A DNA stretch of 34,239 nucleotides from contig JBEKXU010000034.1 of NCBI GenBank assembly GCA_049511715.1, positions 1-34,239 of the forward strand, written 5' to 3'. Below, in pieces: positions 14,474 through 21,425 of this stretch (the stretch's first letter is position 1; each line of letters begins with the position of its first letter). Source of the DNA: JBEKHT01 sp049511715. Its GTDB lineage: Bacteria > Chloroflexota > Anaerolineae > Anaerolineales > RBG-16-64-43. The notes beneath the pieces are model-generated. The model ran no database searches. It saw only the letters and a program-made list of their open reading frames with translations, and was not told where the DNA came from. The translations under genes were made by a program, and so were the position numbers.

Positions 14474-14860
14474 GTGGATGCTGACTATCTCGCTGAGGAA
14501 GTCTATAACCGACTTGAGGATCTATCGCGGGGCATGGAGAAGGCGGTCACTCTGCGGGACAAACTCGGCCCAGCCTCAAGCCCCGAGGAAAAGGCCAGGG
14601 CGATTCTGGCTGCCCATCAGGCCAGCGCCAGGGTGGCCGCGGCGCTTGGCCCCTCGCGCCTTCCGGGGGTCTCGGAGGAATTTCTGCAGAGTTGGCATCT
14701 CCTGGAGGAGGCGTTCGAGACCTGGTTCGATCGTTGCGTGATGTGGGCTCTCACGTCTGATGTTTTTTTCCTGACGGACATGGAGGCCTGCGAGGCCCGC
14801 TTACTTGCCTTACTTGAGACTGTTCATCGTCTCCTGCCCCAGTTGGGCCAGGGGGACTAG
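14474..14860 (+). CDS. unknown helical protein after the tape measure
   Basis: A 128-residue, mostly helical, acidic protein beginning with GTG at 14474 behind GGGGAG. The sequence (EEVYNRLEDLSRGMEKAVTL, EEFLQSWHLLEEAFETWFD) shows no Cys cluster or membrane span and no family I know. In tail modules the genes after a tape measure often encode baseplate or tail-tip parts, but nothing in the sequence supports that here. Confidence 0.6.
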   Translation: MDADYLAEEVYNRLEDLSRGMEKAVTLRDKLGPASSPEEKARAILAAHQASARVAAALGPSRLPGVSEEFLQSWHLLEEAFETWFDRCVMWALTSDVFFLTDMEACEARLLALLETVHRLLPQLGQGD

Positions 14861-14876
14861 TTGAGGAGCAAACAAA

Positions 14877-15134
14877 ATGCAGATCGCACTAACCCCCAGG
14901 CAGCGGACCACGCTGGCCCGGCTGCTGAACGGCAAGCCACCGCCGGCAGGTCGCTGGCAATCGCAGGGACGGTTTGGCGTTGTGGCCCAAACCCTCTACG
15001 GCCTACAGAATTCCGACCTGCCATTTGTGGACGACTCGGTGCTGGCGGCGTTGAATCGCGAGTACCCTGGCCTCTGCGATGTTGCGAGGAGCGACCCGAA
15101 TGCGGACCAAGCAACCGGGTACGCGACTGGCTGA
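14877..15134 (+). CDS. small unknown element protein
   Basis: An 85-residue protein with ATG nine bases behind GAGGAG. It opens MQIALTPRQRTTLARLLNGK, which could be a short helix-turn-helix-like segment, and continues GRFGVVAQTLYGLQNSDLPF. No family recognised. It lies 16 bases after the previous stop, so it is co-transcribed. Confidence 0.5.
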   Translation: MQIALTPRQRTTLARLLNGKPPPAGRWQSQGRFGVVAQTLYGLQNSDLPFVDDSVLAALNREYPGLCDVARSDPNADQATGYATG

Positions 15135-15144
15135 AAGGGGAATG

Positions 15145-15603
15145 ATGAAGACTCCAACGAAGGTCGAGGAACTCTGGGCCGAAGAGGATGTGGCTTTCAA
15201 GGAACTGGTGAGCGCCGTGAAGGCCCTCGAGCCCATGATGGAAAAACTCGAGCAGGTCCAGACCGGGCTCAGGCTGTCGGGCGTTGTAACGCTGCGGACG
15301 CTGCATCCTGGCCTCCAGCGGGCCCTCCTGGGGCAATGGCAAATCTGGCGCCAGTACCCGCAGCTCCTTGGGGAGCGTGAATGTCCACGGAGCAATCCAG
15401 AGGAGGACAAGCGGGCCGATGCGCTCACCCGCGCCGAGAGCCTGTGTGGCATGTGGAAATTGCAGCAGGAGAATCTCTCTGCTCGTCCGAATTCGGATAC
15501 CGAGAGGCGCATCGAGGAGCTGAAGAAACCGTTGCGGGTTGCCCTCGAGCACTGTGACGCCCTCGGGGTTTCCCGGCCAGCGGACGCGCCAGCAGGTCTT
15601 TGA
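15145..15603 (+). CDS. unknown helical element protein
   Basis: A 152-residue, strongly helical protein (KVEELWAEEDVAFKELVSAV, MMEKLEQVQTGL, ERRIEELKKPLRVALEHC). Two adjacent ATGs at 15142 and 15145 follow AAAGGGG; the second is spaced better. No family is recognised. Its stop overlaps a possible TTG start of the next gene. Confidence 0.55.
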   Translation: MKTPTKVEELWAEEDVAFKELVSAVKALEPMMEKLEQVQTGLRLSGVVTLRTLHPGLQRALLGQWQIWRQYPQLLGERECPRSNPEEDKRADALTRAESLCGMWKLQQENLSARPNSDTERRIEELKKPLRVALEHCDALGVSRPADAPAGL

Positions 15604-15605
15604 GC

Positions 15606-16076
15606 ATGACGGAGCTGGAGCTGGCCCAGCTGGCAGCCGAGAGGCTCGCCGGGCAAAAGGTGCGCCTTCGCTTCCGGGCGCCCTCCACGGCCCGTTACGC
15701 TGGCGTGGCCTACAAGTCAGAAAAAGGTCAGGCCTGCATTGACCTCGACTGGGAGGCCGACCGGCTCAGCCACAATCGGGTCTTTGCGCTTGTCCACGAG
15801 GCCATGCACCTCAAGATGCAGGGCCATCGTTTGGATCCCAGCAGCCCAGCCGACTACGACGCCGCGCCCGAGAAGAGAATCAACCCCCTGGCGCTGGAGA
15901 TTGCGGACGCATTGCGAAAGCCGGACGAGGACGAAATCGAGGAGATGACCTCCCGCGCCTTCGAGACTGCGGCCCTGCGGGCAAATGAGCACTGGCGGGA
16001 TGGCGAGACCTGGGCCTGCGCTGCGCTCAGGGCGATCGTCGAGGCGCCGGCGGGCAGCCTGCCGACCGACGACTGA
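15606..16076 (+). CDS. HEXXH putative metallopeptidase
   Basis: A 156-residue protein with a zinc-peptidase signature in RVFALVHEAMHLKMQGH (HEAMH at about 64-68): a hydrophobic helix carrying HEXXH. A third ligand could come from one of the Glu residues in the downstream helix (EIADALRKPDEDEIEEM). Upstream is a short beta section (VRLRFRAPSTARYAGVAY). It has no signal peptide, so it would act in the cytoplasm or in a particle. Phage HEXXH proteins include virion-maturation and host-takeover proteases, but this one matches no specific family I know. The ATG at 15606 has a weak ribosome site; TTG at 15600 is an alternative. Confidence 0.6.
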   Translation: MTELELAQLAAERLAGQKVRLRFRAPSTARYAGVAYKSEKGQACIDLDWEADRLSHNRVFALVHEAMHLKMQGHRLDPSSPADYDAAPEKRINPLALEIADALRKPDEDEIEEMTSRAFETAALRANEHWRDGETWACAALRAIVEAPAGSLPTDD

Positions 16077-16151
16077 GGCCGGCCTTGTGCCCCCGGAACA
16101 CCGAACCTATACTTGAGTGCTGCCTCGACTGCTTGCACCGGGGAGGATGCC

Positions 16152-16796
16152 ATGAGACATGCCGCTATCCTCGCACTGGCTTTCCTAGTCGCCTCCTGTT
16201 CGACAGTTCCATCACAAGGGGCAGTCCAGACCGCAATCGCTCAAACGGCTGTGGCGCAGGCCACGTCAACGCAGCCACCAAGTGAAACGCCGACTGCTAT
16301 TCCTACGCCGACTGTGACGCCGACCGACACGCCTACGGCTACCATGCTGCCCACAGACACACCGACAGAGACAGCAGTCCCTCCGGCCACACTTACGGCC
16401 ATAGCACGAGCGGACAACATGACGGCTACGGCCGGGGCGAGTATCGCAACCACCACTGCCATTGCAGAGGCCAGGGCTGGAACGGCCACAGAAATTGCCA
16501 GCTATGTGAGTGTGGACTGGCGGGACTTCACCACCTACCCCGACAACTATGCGGGGAAGTCAATCAAGATAGAGGGCACAGTCTTCAACATCATCGACAA
16601 CGAAACATTCCAGATGTGGGTCGGATCATCCCAGCCCGTAGTCGTACTGTGCGCCCCAGGACTGTCCGGGCTGTATGCGGGCAGCATCGTCACGGTGTAC
16701 GGTGTGGGTGCAGCAAATGAGTGGTGCGGGACGAATGCCTATGGCGGAACGATATGCCAGCCTCAAATCCTGGCTGACTTCTACGTGAAAGGATGA
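16152..16796 (+). CDS. lipoprotein with PT-rich linker and C-terminal beta domain
   Basis: A 214-residue exported lipoprotein. The signal peptide is MRHAAILALAFLVASC with lipobox LVASC, so Cys16 would be lipid-anchored on the outer face of the membrane. Then comes a Thr/Pro/Ala-rich linker of repeated TPT units (about 40-90), and a C-terminal beta-rich domain (~125-214) with KSIKIEGTVFNII and GSIVTVYGVG strands. This resembles an OB-fold-like domain of the kind seen in nucleic-acid or sugar binders. The start follows GGGGAGG. Stalked surface lipoproteins with such linkers are typical of Chloroflexota. On an element it could serve surface exclusion of competing phages, a guess from position. 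Confidence 0.7.
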   Translation: MRHAAILALAFLVASCSTVPSQGAVQTAIAQTAVAQATSTQPPSETPTAIPTPTVTPTDTPTATMLPTDTPTETAVPPATLTAIARADNMTATAGASIATTTAIAEARAGTATEIASYVSVDWRDFTTYPDNYAGKSIKIEGTVFNIIDNETFQMWVGSSQPVVVLCAPGLSGLYAGSIVTVYGVGAANEWCGTNAYGGTICQPQILADFYVKG

Positions 16797-16824
16797 ACCG
16801 AGGCCTGCCAACTACGGCGCCCCG

Positions 16825-17490
16825 ATGCAGATCAGAACAACTCTTCCCATAACCAATCCTTGCCGGCTGGCGCGTTGCACCGGAACCGCATTGCGCGTGC
16901 ACACTAGACGCACCACCCGAGGAGGAGAAGTCAACGCTCGCCTAACCCATAGGATCTGGACGTTGATCACAGGGATCGTGCTGACGATCGGGATCTCGGC
17001 GTGTGGAGGAGGGGTTTCGGCAACCGAAGCTCCGCAAGCCACGCAGACCGCCAGGGTAATCTACTTGCCCCCTCCGACCAACACTCCCGAACCTGCCCCC
17101 TCGCCGACCCCGACTGCTAGGCCATACTGCGACGGAATGGATGTCGCCCGATGGCTCGCAGTAGCCGAGCCGCCAGTGGATGGCTTATCTCAAGTGGCAA
17201 GTACCTTCTCAAACGCCGCCCAAGCCGAGGCCGTCCAAGATGTCACCCCTTACTTGGCCCAAGCAAAGCAATGGGAATACACCATCACGAATTCAGATCC
17301 TCCTCCATGTGCTCAAGTGGCCGACTCGTACCTGGTGACAGCCTTCGGAGATTGGAGAGTCTTCTGGGAGGACGTGGGAACTGGAGACATTTCAGACGCC
17401 GACACAAATCTGATTGGCGCAGGGAACGCCGTTGAATTGGCGACGCCAGAAATCAAAACCCTTTCCAGCTTGATTGGGACGAGCCCATAG
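16825..17490 (+). CDS. second lipoprotein with PT-rich linker
   Basis: The hydrophobic segment IWTLITGIVLTIGISAC followed by GGG is a lipoprotein signal with lipobox GISAC. After it comes a linker PPPTNTPEPAPSPTPTARP and a C-terminal domain of ~140 residues, mostly helical with three Cys (PYCDGMDVARWLAVAEPPVD, DPPPCAQVADSYLV). The domain is unrecognised. The true start is uncertain. The ATG at 16825 places the signal about 40 residues in, which is too far. A strong AGGAGGAG at ~16919 points to a start near 16930, but no ATG/GTG/TTG follows in frame at the right distance. A TTG near 16963 is possible. A start-codon mutation or rare start is possible. Same layout as the lipoprotein just before it. 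Confidence 0.6.
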   Translation: MQIRTTLPITNPCRLARCTGTALRVHTRRTTRGGEVNARLTHRIWTLITGIVLTIGISACGGGVSATEAPQATQTARVIYLPPPTNTPEPAPSPTPTARPYCDGMDVARWLAVAEPPVDGLSQVASTFSNAAQAEAVQDVTPYLAQAKQWEYTITNSDPPPCAQVADSYLVTAFGDWRVFWEDVGTGDISDADTNLIGAGNAVELATPEIKTLSSLIGTSP

Positions 17491-17495
17491 AATCA

Positions 17496-17516
17496 CGCGA
17501 CCCGTTCCCGGTCGCG
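17496..17516 (+). terminator. hairpin after the lipoprotein genes
   Basis: CGCGACC and GGTCGCG form a perfect 7-bp stem around CGTTCCC, five bases after the stop of the second lipoprotein. No T tract follows, so termination is uncertain. The next gene pair appears to have its own promoter (CATAAT at 17652-17657; no correctly spaced -35). Confidence 0.35.
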
Positions 17517-17730
17517 CCAGACAGGGCCGACTGAGGGGCAACGGTCGTTCCCCCGCCGGCCGGCCCTTGGGGACCGATATTCCCCGACCGTGGTGGAATC
17601 GTGGCGGCAGGGATTGCCGAAAATTAGATAGCATTTGACGCCATTTTGTGACATAATGAGATCAACGGCACTACTGAGAAGAGAGAATATGTCCCCCGCA
17701 ACTGCCAACCGAAAGAAGGAGAAGGGGCCA

Positions 17731-18306
17731 ATGGACACAAGTGAAGCCAGGGGGCTGACCTACGGCTTCCCTGAACGAGAGCCCGACGCGCGTCTTCGCG
17801 AGCTAATGCTCTACATTGCCGAGAAATGTAGCGACGACATTTACTTCGGTGCTATAAAGCTCAACAAGATCCTTTATTTCAGCGATTTCATCTCCTACCT
17901 CAAGTATGGGGAACCCATCACTGGCGCGGAGTACATCGCCGTAGAACACGGCCCAGTGCCAAAGCGGTTAGTACCAATCCGCACCGAGCTAGAGCGGGAG
18001 GGCGCCGCAGTGTTACAAAAGCGGATGCTCCTTACGCACGAGCAACACCGCCTCATCCCCCTGAGGGCGGCGGACCTTAGCCTCTTTTCTGCCCGAGACA
18101 TCGCGCTTGTGGACGAGGTTATCCAGCAATCTCGAGACAAAACAGCCACTGAGCTCAGCATCTTGTCTCACGGAGTGGCTTGGATGGTTCCGCAGGAAGG
18201 AGAGAGCATTCCTTACGAGGCTGCCTTCCTCTCTGACGAGCCGATTACCAACGAAGACGTAGGAAGGGCGCAGGAACTCGTCAATGAGTACGGGTGGGCA
18301 GCATAA
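17731..18306 (+). CDS. Panacea-domain (DUF4065/SocA-like) antitoxin
   Basis: A 191-residue protein with the Panacea domain: LRELMLYIAEKCSDD, IKLNKILYFSDFISYLKYGE, ITGAEYIAVEHGPVPKRLVP, then SARDIALVDEVIQQ and a terminal LSHGVAWMVPQEGESIPYEA. The K-L-x-K-x-L-Y-x-x-D and H-G-P-V-P motifs are diagnostic. Such proteins act as antitoxins for many unrelated toxins (PanAT pairs) and in SocAB deliver a toxin to a protease. I start at ATG 17731 behind GGAG; ATG 17689 in frame is an alternative. The next gene starts inside its last 23 bases, the arrangement expected for a two-gene toxin-antitoxin unit. Confidence 0.88.
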   Translation: MDTSEARGLTYGFPEREPDARLRELMLYIAEKCSDDIYFGAIKLNKILYFSDFISYLKYGEPITGAEYIAVEHGPVPKRLVPIRTELEREGAAVLQKRMLLTHEQHRLIPLRAADLSLFSARDIALVDEVIQQSRDKTATELSILSHGVAWMVPQEGESIPYEAAFLSDEPITNEDVGRAQELVNEYGWAA

Positions 18307-18601
18307 GCAATGGCACGTCACTGAAAGTGAGACCTACACGGAGAGTCTTCAAAAGGCTCTCGGACTTCCGGGCTTGGACCGGACGGCCGCAAGCAAAGTG
18401 CTTGCGGCCGTCTGCTGGACAGTTGAAGAAAACCCTCACGCATGGCCGAAAGTCCCGGGAACGGAACGGCTCTACATGGCGAAAACACGCAGAGTCACGA
18501 GTGCCGCCGGATTCGTTCCGATGCTTCGTATCCTCTTCACTGTTGAAGATTCCCATGAGGTCGTGCTCAGGCAAGCGGACTCGATGGACTTCTTCCTCTA
18601 A
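18284..18601 (+). CDS. RelE/ParE-like toxin partner of the Panacea protein
   Basis: A 105-residue protein starting 23 bases inside the antitoxin gene (AGGA nine bases before the ATG). The second half, ENPHAWPKVPGTERLYMAKT, then FVPMLRILFTVEDSHEVVLR, has the RelE/ParE-fold pattern: a helix, an x-NPxxxP turn, a K-T beta strand, then LRI-x-F-x-V and a final beta strand. These small toxins cleave mRNA at the ribosome or poison gyrase. Which target applies cannot be told; RelE-type catalytic residues are not obvious. No membrane segment. It is the last gene before the right attachment site, a usual place for addiction or defence cargo. Confidence 0.6.
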   Translation: MSTGGQHKQWHVTESETYTESLQKALGLPGLDRTAASKVLAAVCWTVEENPHAWPKVPGTERLYMAKTRRVTSAAGFVPMLRILFTVEDSHEVVLRQADSMDFFL

Positions 18602-18702
18602 CTAGCGAAGTCCCCCTCGAATTCCTCGGTTCACAGTACCTCATCCGGGCAGCCCATAGCAACTCCTCGACAAGGAGAGCCGCCTACGGTTGACGCATGT
18701 GG

Positions 18703-18824
18703 TAGAATAAAGCAGTCCCCAGTTGGTCTGGGGGCTGCAAGCCAAAGCGCCATTGCGGGGCGCCAGGCACCACAAGGATAGCACACACAACGCCCCGCGA
18801 CAAGAGCCGCAGGGCGTTTTTATT
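18703..18824 (+). ncRNA. structured RNA candidate with switchable terminator
   Basis: TAGAAT (18703-18708, preceded by TGG like an extended -10) leads into a perfect 11-bp stem GCAGTCCCCAG/CTGGGGGCTGC (18712-18722 with 18728-18738, one G-T pair). A GC stem GCGCC/GGCGC follows (about 18748-18763), then a terminator: AACGCCC plus GCG pairs with CGC plus GGGCGTT (18789-18799 with 18808-18818) ahead of TTTATT. GCGGGGCG (18755-18762) is exactly complementary to CGCCCCGC (18791-18798), so the terminator stem could be replaced by an upstream pairing. It has no coding frame and stands alone between the toxin gene and attR, so it may be a small RNA or an attenuator-like device. Confidence 0.55.
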
Positions 18825-18885
18825 GCCCTAGAGGAGGCCTCTCCAACTTGACTGAAGGTGACCCCGTTTTGCCACCCTCTCGCCG

Positions 18886-18950
18886 CAATGTGAGTGATGC
18901 GCTCTAACCGTCTGAGCTAGGCGCCCAAAGCGACCCCATTATACCTTGGG
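18886..18950. repeat. right attachment repeat (attR core), 65 bp
   Basis: Identical to 4048-4112. It carries the first ~41 bases of tRNA-Val and its TATAAT box (18938-18943) on the minus strand, but not the tRNA 3' half. Transcription from this copy would therefore run leftward into the element, giving a 5' tRNA half and then RNA antisense to the structured RNA candidate. Confidence 0.95.
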
Positions 18951-18991
18951 AACCCTCACCCAGGATCCGCGGGATCGGGGCTCACCGAGGC

Positions 18992-20593
18992 CTATTCGCG
19001 TCTTGGCTTTCTCCAGACCAATAAGGATCGAACCAGAATCTGGAGATCGCTCTTGAGCGAATAATGATCGGCATAATTGAGTTCCAGGGGAAGCCGCTCG
19101 CCGAGCGGAGCGTTCTCTCCTAAGAGAATCTGGGAAGGACCGGTGACCCCGGGGCGGAAAGCGAATCGTCGCCGCTGCCGGTCGCTGTAATGCAGAAGAT
19201 TCTCCCTCCTCTCCGGCACCGGGCCAACGAGACTCATTTCCCCCCAGAACACGTTCCAAAGCCAAAGCAGACGATAGATTCCCAGGCGGCCAAGGGCGCC
19301 CCCAATCCGCCCGTGCCCCACCAAGGGCTCCTCCGGGGAATCCGGCGTCTCCTCTGCAGGTCCAAACCGCGGAAGGCGCTCTTGAACCAGCCCAAGAGAA
19401 GGCTCCAGCCAGACCATCTCGAAGGGGAGGCCGTCCTCACCCAGCCTCAGATGGAGAGACACTACCCGGGTATGGGTCTCCACAAAGATCGCCAGCGCGG
19501 AAAGCAGAAGGACCGGAAGAAACAGAAGCAGTCCGAGGCCGGACAGAATGAGATCCTGAAGCCGCTTGAGGATCCGATCCACCAGCGACATGGGAGTCCA
19601 GTGCTCGCGCTGGACCTCGCGTCCCGCGTCCACAAACCCAGCCACCAGCCCCGCCCCCTCAACGAGGGCACGCAGGAACATGAGCCAGGGCGCGATGATC
19701 AGGAGGGCCGGATTCCTCTTCAGGATCAGGAGCAACTCCTGCCAGGCCCCCAGCCCGAAGACCACAAGGCCTGCGGCGATCACCACCCAGAAACGCGGGT
19801 TCAGAAGGGCGAGGGGGGCCAGAACGGGAATCAACCATGCCAGAAGAGATTGAAAGATTCGGTGCCCGGACAATTGCGAGTCGCCCATCAACCGCTTGGG
19901 GTGCCACCCTAGCAGATGGGCTCGCCAGTAGGAATTCCGGAATTTCTCAGAAAGATACGGCCGCAGAGTGAGAGCGTGACGCCGGTAGACCAGGGCCGAA
20001 GGAGCGAACACCATTCGGTAGCCCTTCTGAGCCAAGCGGTACGCGAGCTCGCGGCCCTCCATCCCCCCCGCGGCAAAACCTGGGTCAAACCCTCGATTCA
20101 AGAGGAAGATGCTCTTCTTGAATGCGGCGGCAAAGAGATCGATGGCATTTATGGATGCCATCGCCTCCATGCGCCAGTATTGATATCCTTGTTCCGATTG
20201 AACAAAAAGGGGGATCAGGTCGGTTTGAAACGAGAGAAAGGCCCCCTGCGCCGCGACCACATCGGGATCAATGAAGGCCCCCGCCATTCTTTCGAGAAAA
20301 TCGCGAGTAGGGACGCAGTCGGCCTCAGTGAATACCAGGAGTTGTCCACGGGCCAACTCGGCGCCGGCATTGCGAGCCGCCGCAGGTCCTTGAGCTGCGA
20401 TGCGAACCAATCGGACGCCATGGTTCGCCGCCACCTCCGGAGTCGCATCCGTCGACCCGTCATCAACGACGATGATCTCGTACTTGGCTTGTGAAATCGT
20501 CTGGACCCGAAGTGCGCTCAGGCAACCCGCCAGTGTCCGGGACGCATTTCGAGCTGGGATGATTACGGTGATCGCGGGCCAGTTGAGTGGCAT
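18992..20593 (-). CDS. GT2 glycosyltransferase fused to degenerate sugar-phosphate transferase
   Basis: A 533-residue membrane-linked protein. Residues ~5-230 are a family 2 glycosyltransferase: VIIPARNA, IIVVDDGSTDAT (about 41-52), FTEADCVPT holding the metal-binding acidic motif. Hydrophobic segments follow (~247-320). From ~336 comes a domain like the polyprenyl-phosphate sugar-1-phosphate transferases that start glycan synthesis: DRILKRLQDLILSGLG membrane hairpin, then NVFWGEMSLVGPVP (447-460), FRPGVTGPSQ and YSLKSDLQIL. The usual catalytic pair in the LDELPQL motif is replaced: GIYRLLWLWNV aligns Tyr440-Arg441 with Asp-Glu. So the second half probably cannot transfer sugar phosphate. Start follows GGGAG. 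A surface polysaccharide role is likely. It sits 41 bases from attR. Confidence 0.85.
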   Translation of the reverse strand: MPLNWPAITVIIPARNASRTLAGCLSALRVQTISQAKYEIIVVDDGSTDATPEVAANHGVRLVRIAAQGPAAARNAGAELARGQLLVFTEADCVPTRDFLERMAGAFIDPDVVAAQGAFLSFQTDLIPLFVQSEQGYQYWRMEAMASINAIDLFAAAFKKSIFLLNRGFDPGFAAGGMEGRELAYRLAQKGYRMVFAPSALVYRRHALTLRPYLSEKFRNSYWRAHLLGWHPKRLMGDSQLSGHRIFQSLLAWLIPVLAPLALLNPRFWVVIAAGLVVFGLGAWQELLLILKRNPALLIIAPWLMFLRALVEGAGLVAGFVDAGREVQREHWTPMSLVDRILKRLQDLILSGLGLLLFLPVLLLSALAIFVETHTRVVSLHLRLGEDGLPFEMVWLEPSLGLVQERLPRFGPAEETPDSPEEPLVGHGRIGGALGRLGIYRLLWLWNVFWGEMSLVGPVPERRENLLHYSDRQRRRFAFRPGVTGPSQILLGENAPLGERLPLELNYADHYSLKSDLQILVRSLLVWRKPRRE

Positions 20594-21425
20594 GAGTCCC
20601 GCTCCCGTCGGCTAAGCAGATCCGTTCTGGGACTTGGCTCCACCCTCCCCCTGCCCGGATTGCCGCTCTCCGACCAAGCATGAGCCTGGATCCAGTCCCG
20701 GTCCAATGAATCAAGACGATTTCCCAGACAATTGTGCCTGCGGTGGCCGCATCCGCTTTGGCCTCCCCGCCGCCCATCTCGATCGGATGGCCCAGGACCA
20801 TGCTCGTTTCGGTATCTGGGGCTCCAGACGAGTTCTATGAATTCTCCGCGATTACCTCCTCCTGCAGCTGGATCCAAACGGCTTCCCGGCTCCGTCCAAT
20901 GTTATTGTATGAATATCAGCGGAAGATGCAAGTTCACGCAGGGTGGGAAGGGGAGTGGCGACGTTTCCGCATCCCAGTAGGAAAATCCTTCCAAGGCACA
21001 CTCCCGGTGCAATGATGGTGTCCCTGAAGCTCTCCAGTTTGCGGTTTCCAAGGGAAAAACGGAAAAGCGTTCTGGGGCCCGGATACCAAGCCGGACGCAA
21101 ACGAGCCCGCCTTGGCTATCCTGAAAAGAGCCCCGCTCCCCGGAGCGGCCCATTGGGGCTTCCCAGGGGCGCGCCCGCCCGCACCTTGTGGGCCAGATGG
21201 CCCGACACCATTGAACACAGAGCGCAAAAGGAGGTTTTGGGATCTCCTTGAAATCCGAAAGGCTCCTGATTCCGGACATATTTGGTGGAGAACAGCCGTC
21301 TGGTTTCCCTTCCGGGCGCCAACTCCCGATGGGCCCGGGAACGGCGTGCGGAGTCCTTCACGGATGGTTGAAACTAGTCCAACAGAGACCTAGTTCCCGC
21401 GGCCCCAGGGGTGGAATGCGCCCCC
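20594..21425. other. intergenic stretch without a supported gene
   Basis: About 830 bases between the leftward glycosyltransferase gene and the stop of zwf. Several short frames exist on both strands, all Pro/Gly/Arg-rich with no family pattern. An AT-richer patch near 20895-20925 could hold a promoter for the glycosyltransferase. No RNA gene is recognised. Confidence 0.5.

Larger units (their letters stand above)
4048..18950. mobile_element. integrative element in tRNA-Val, phage-satellite-like
   Basis: The region is bounded by the 65-bp repeat and has a complete tyrosine integrase about 0.8 kb inside the left repeat. One unit is 14,838 bp. All genes run rightward, tightly packed with stop/start overlaps. 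Functions recognised are integration (tyrosine integrase, serine recombinase), transcription control (sigma-region-4-like), replication (primase-polymerase/VapE-type helicase, SSB-tip protein, repeat cluster), tail (tape-measure-like), cell-surface cargo (two lipoproteins) and a Panacea-type toxin-antitoxin pair. No large terminase, portal, capsid, head-tail connector, holin or endolysin was recognised. Best reading: a satellite, or a prophage remnant stripped of its head genes. Between 4113 and 4177 there is nothing but leader sequence. Confidence 0.85.

Noticed and set aside
16301..16380. Repeated ACxCCGACxG-like triplet pattern as a DNA repeat element
   Set aside because: It is the coding of a Thr/Pro-rich protein linker.
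16241..16489. Val/Ala/Gly-rich minus-strand frame
   Set aside because: Mirror of the Thr/Pro repeat codons of the lipoprotein linker; not a gene.
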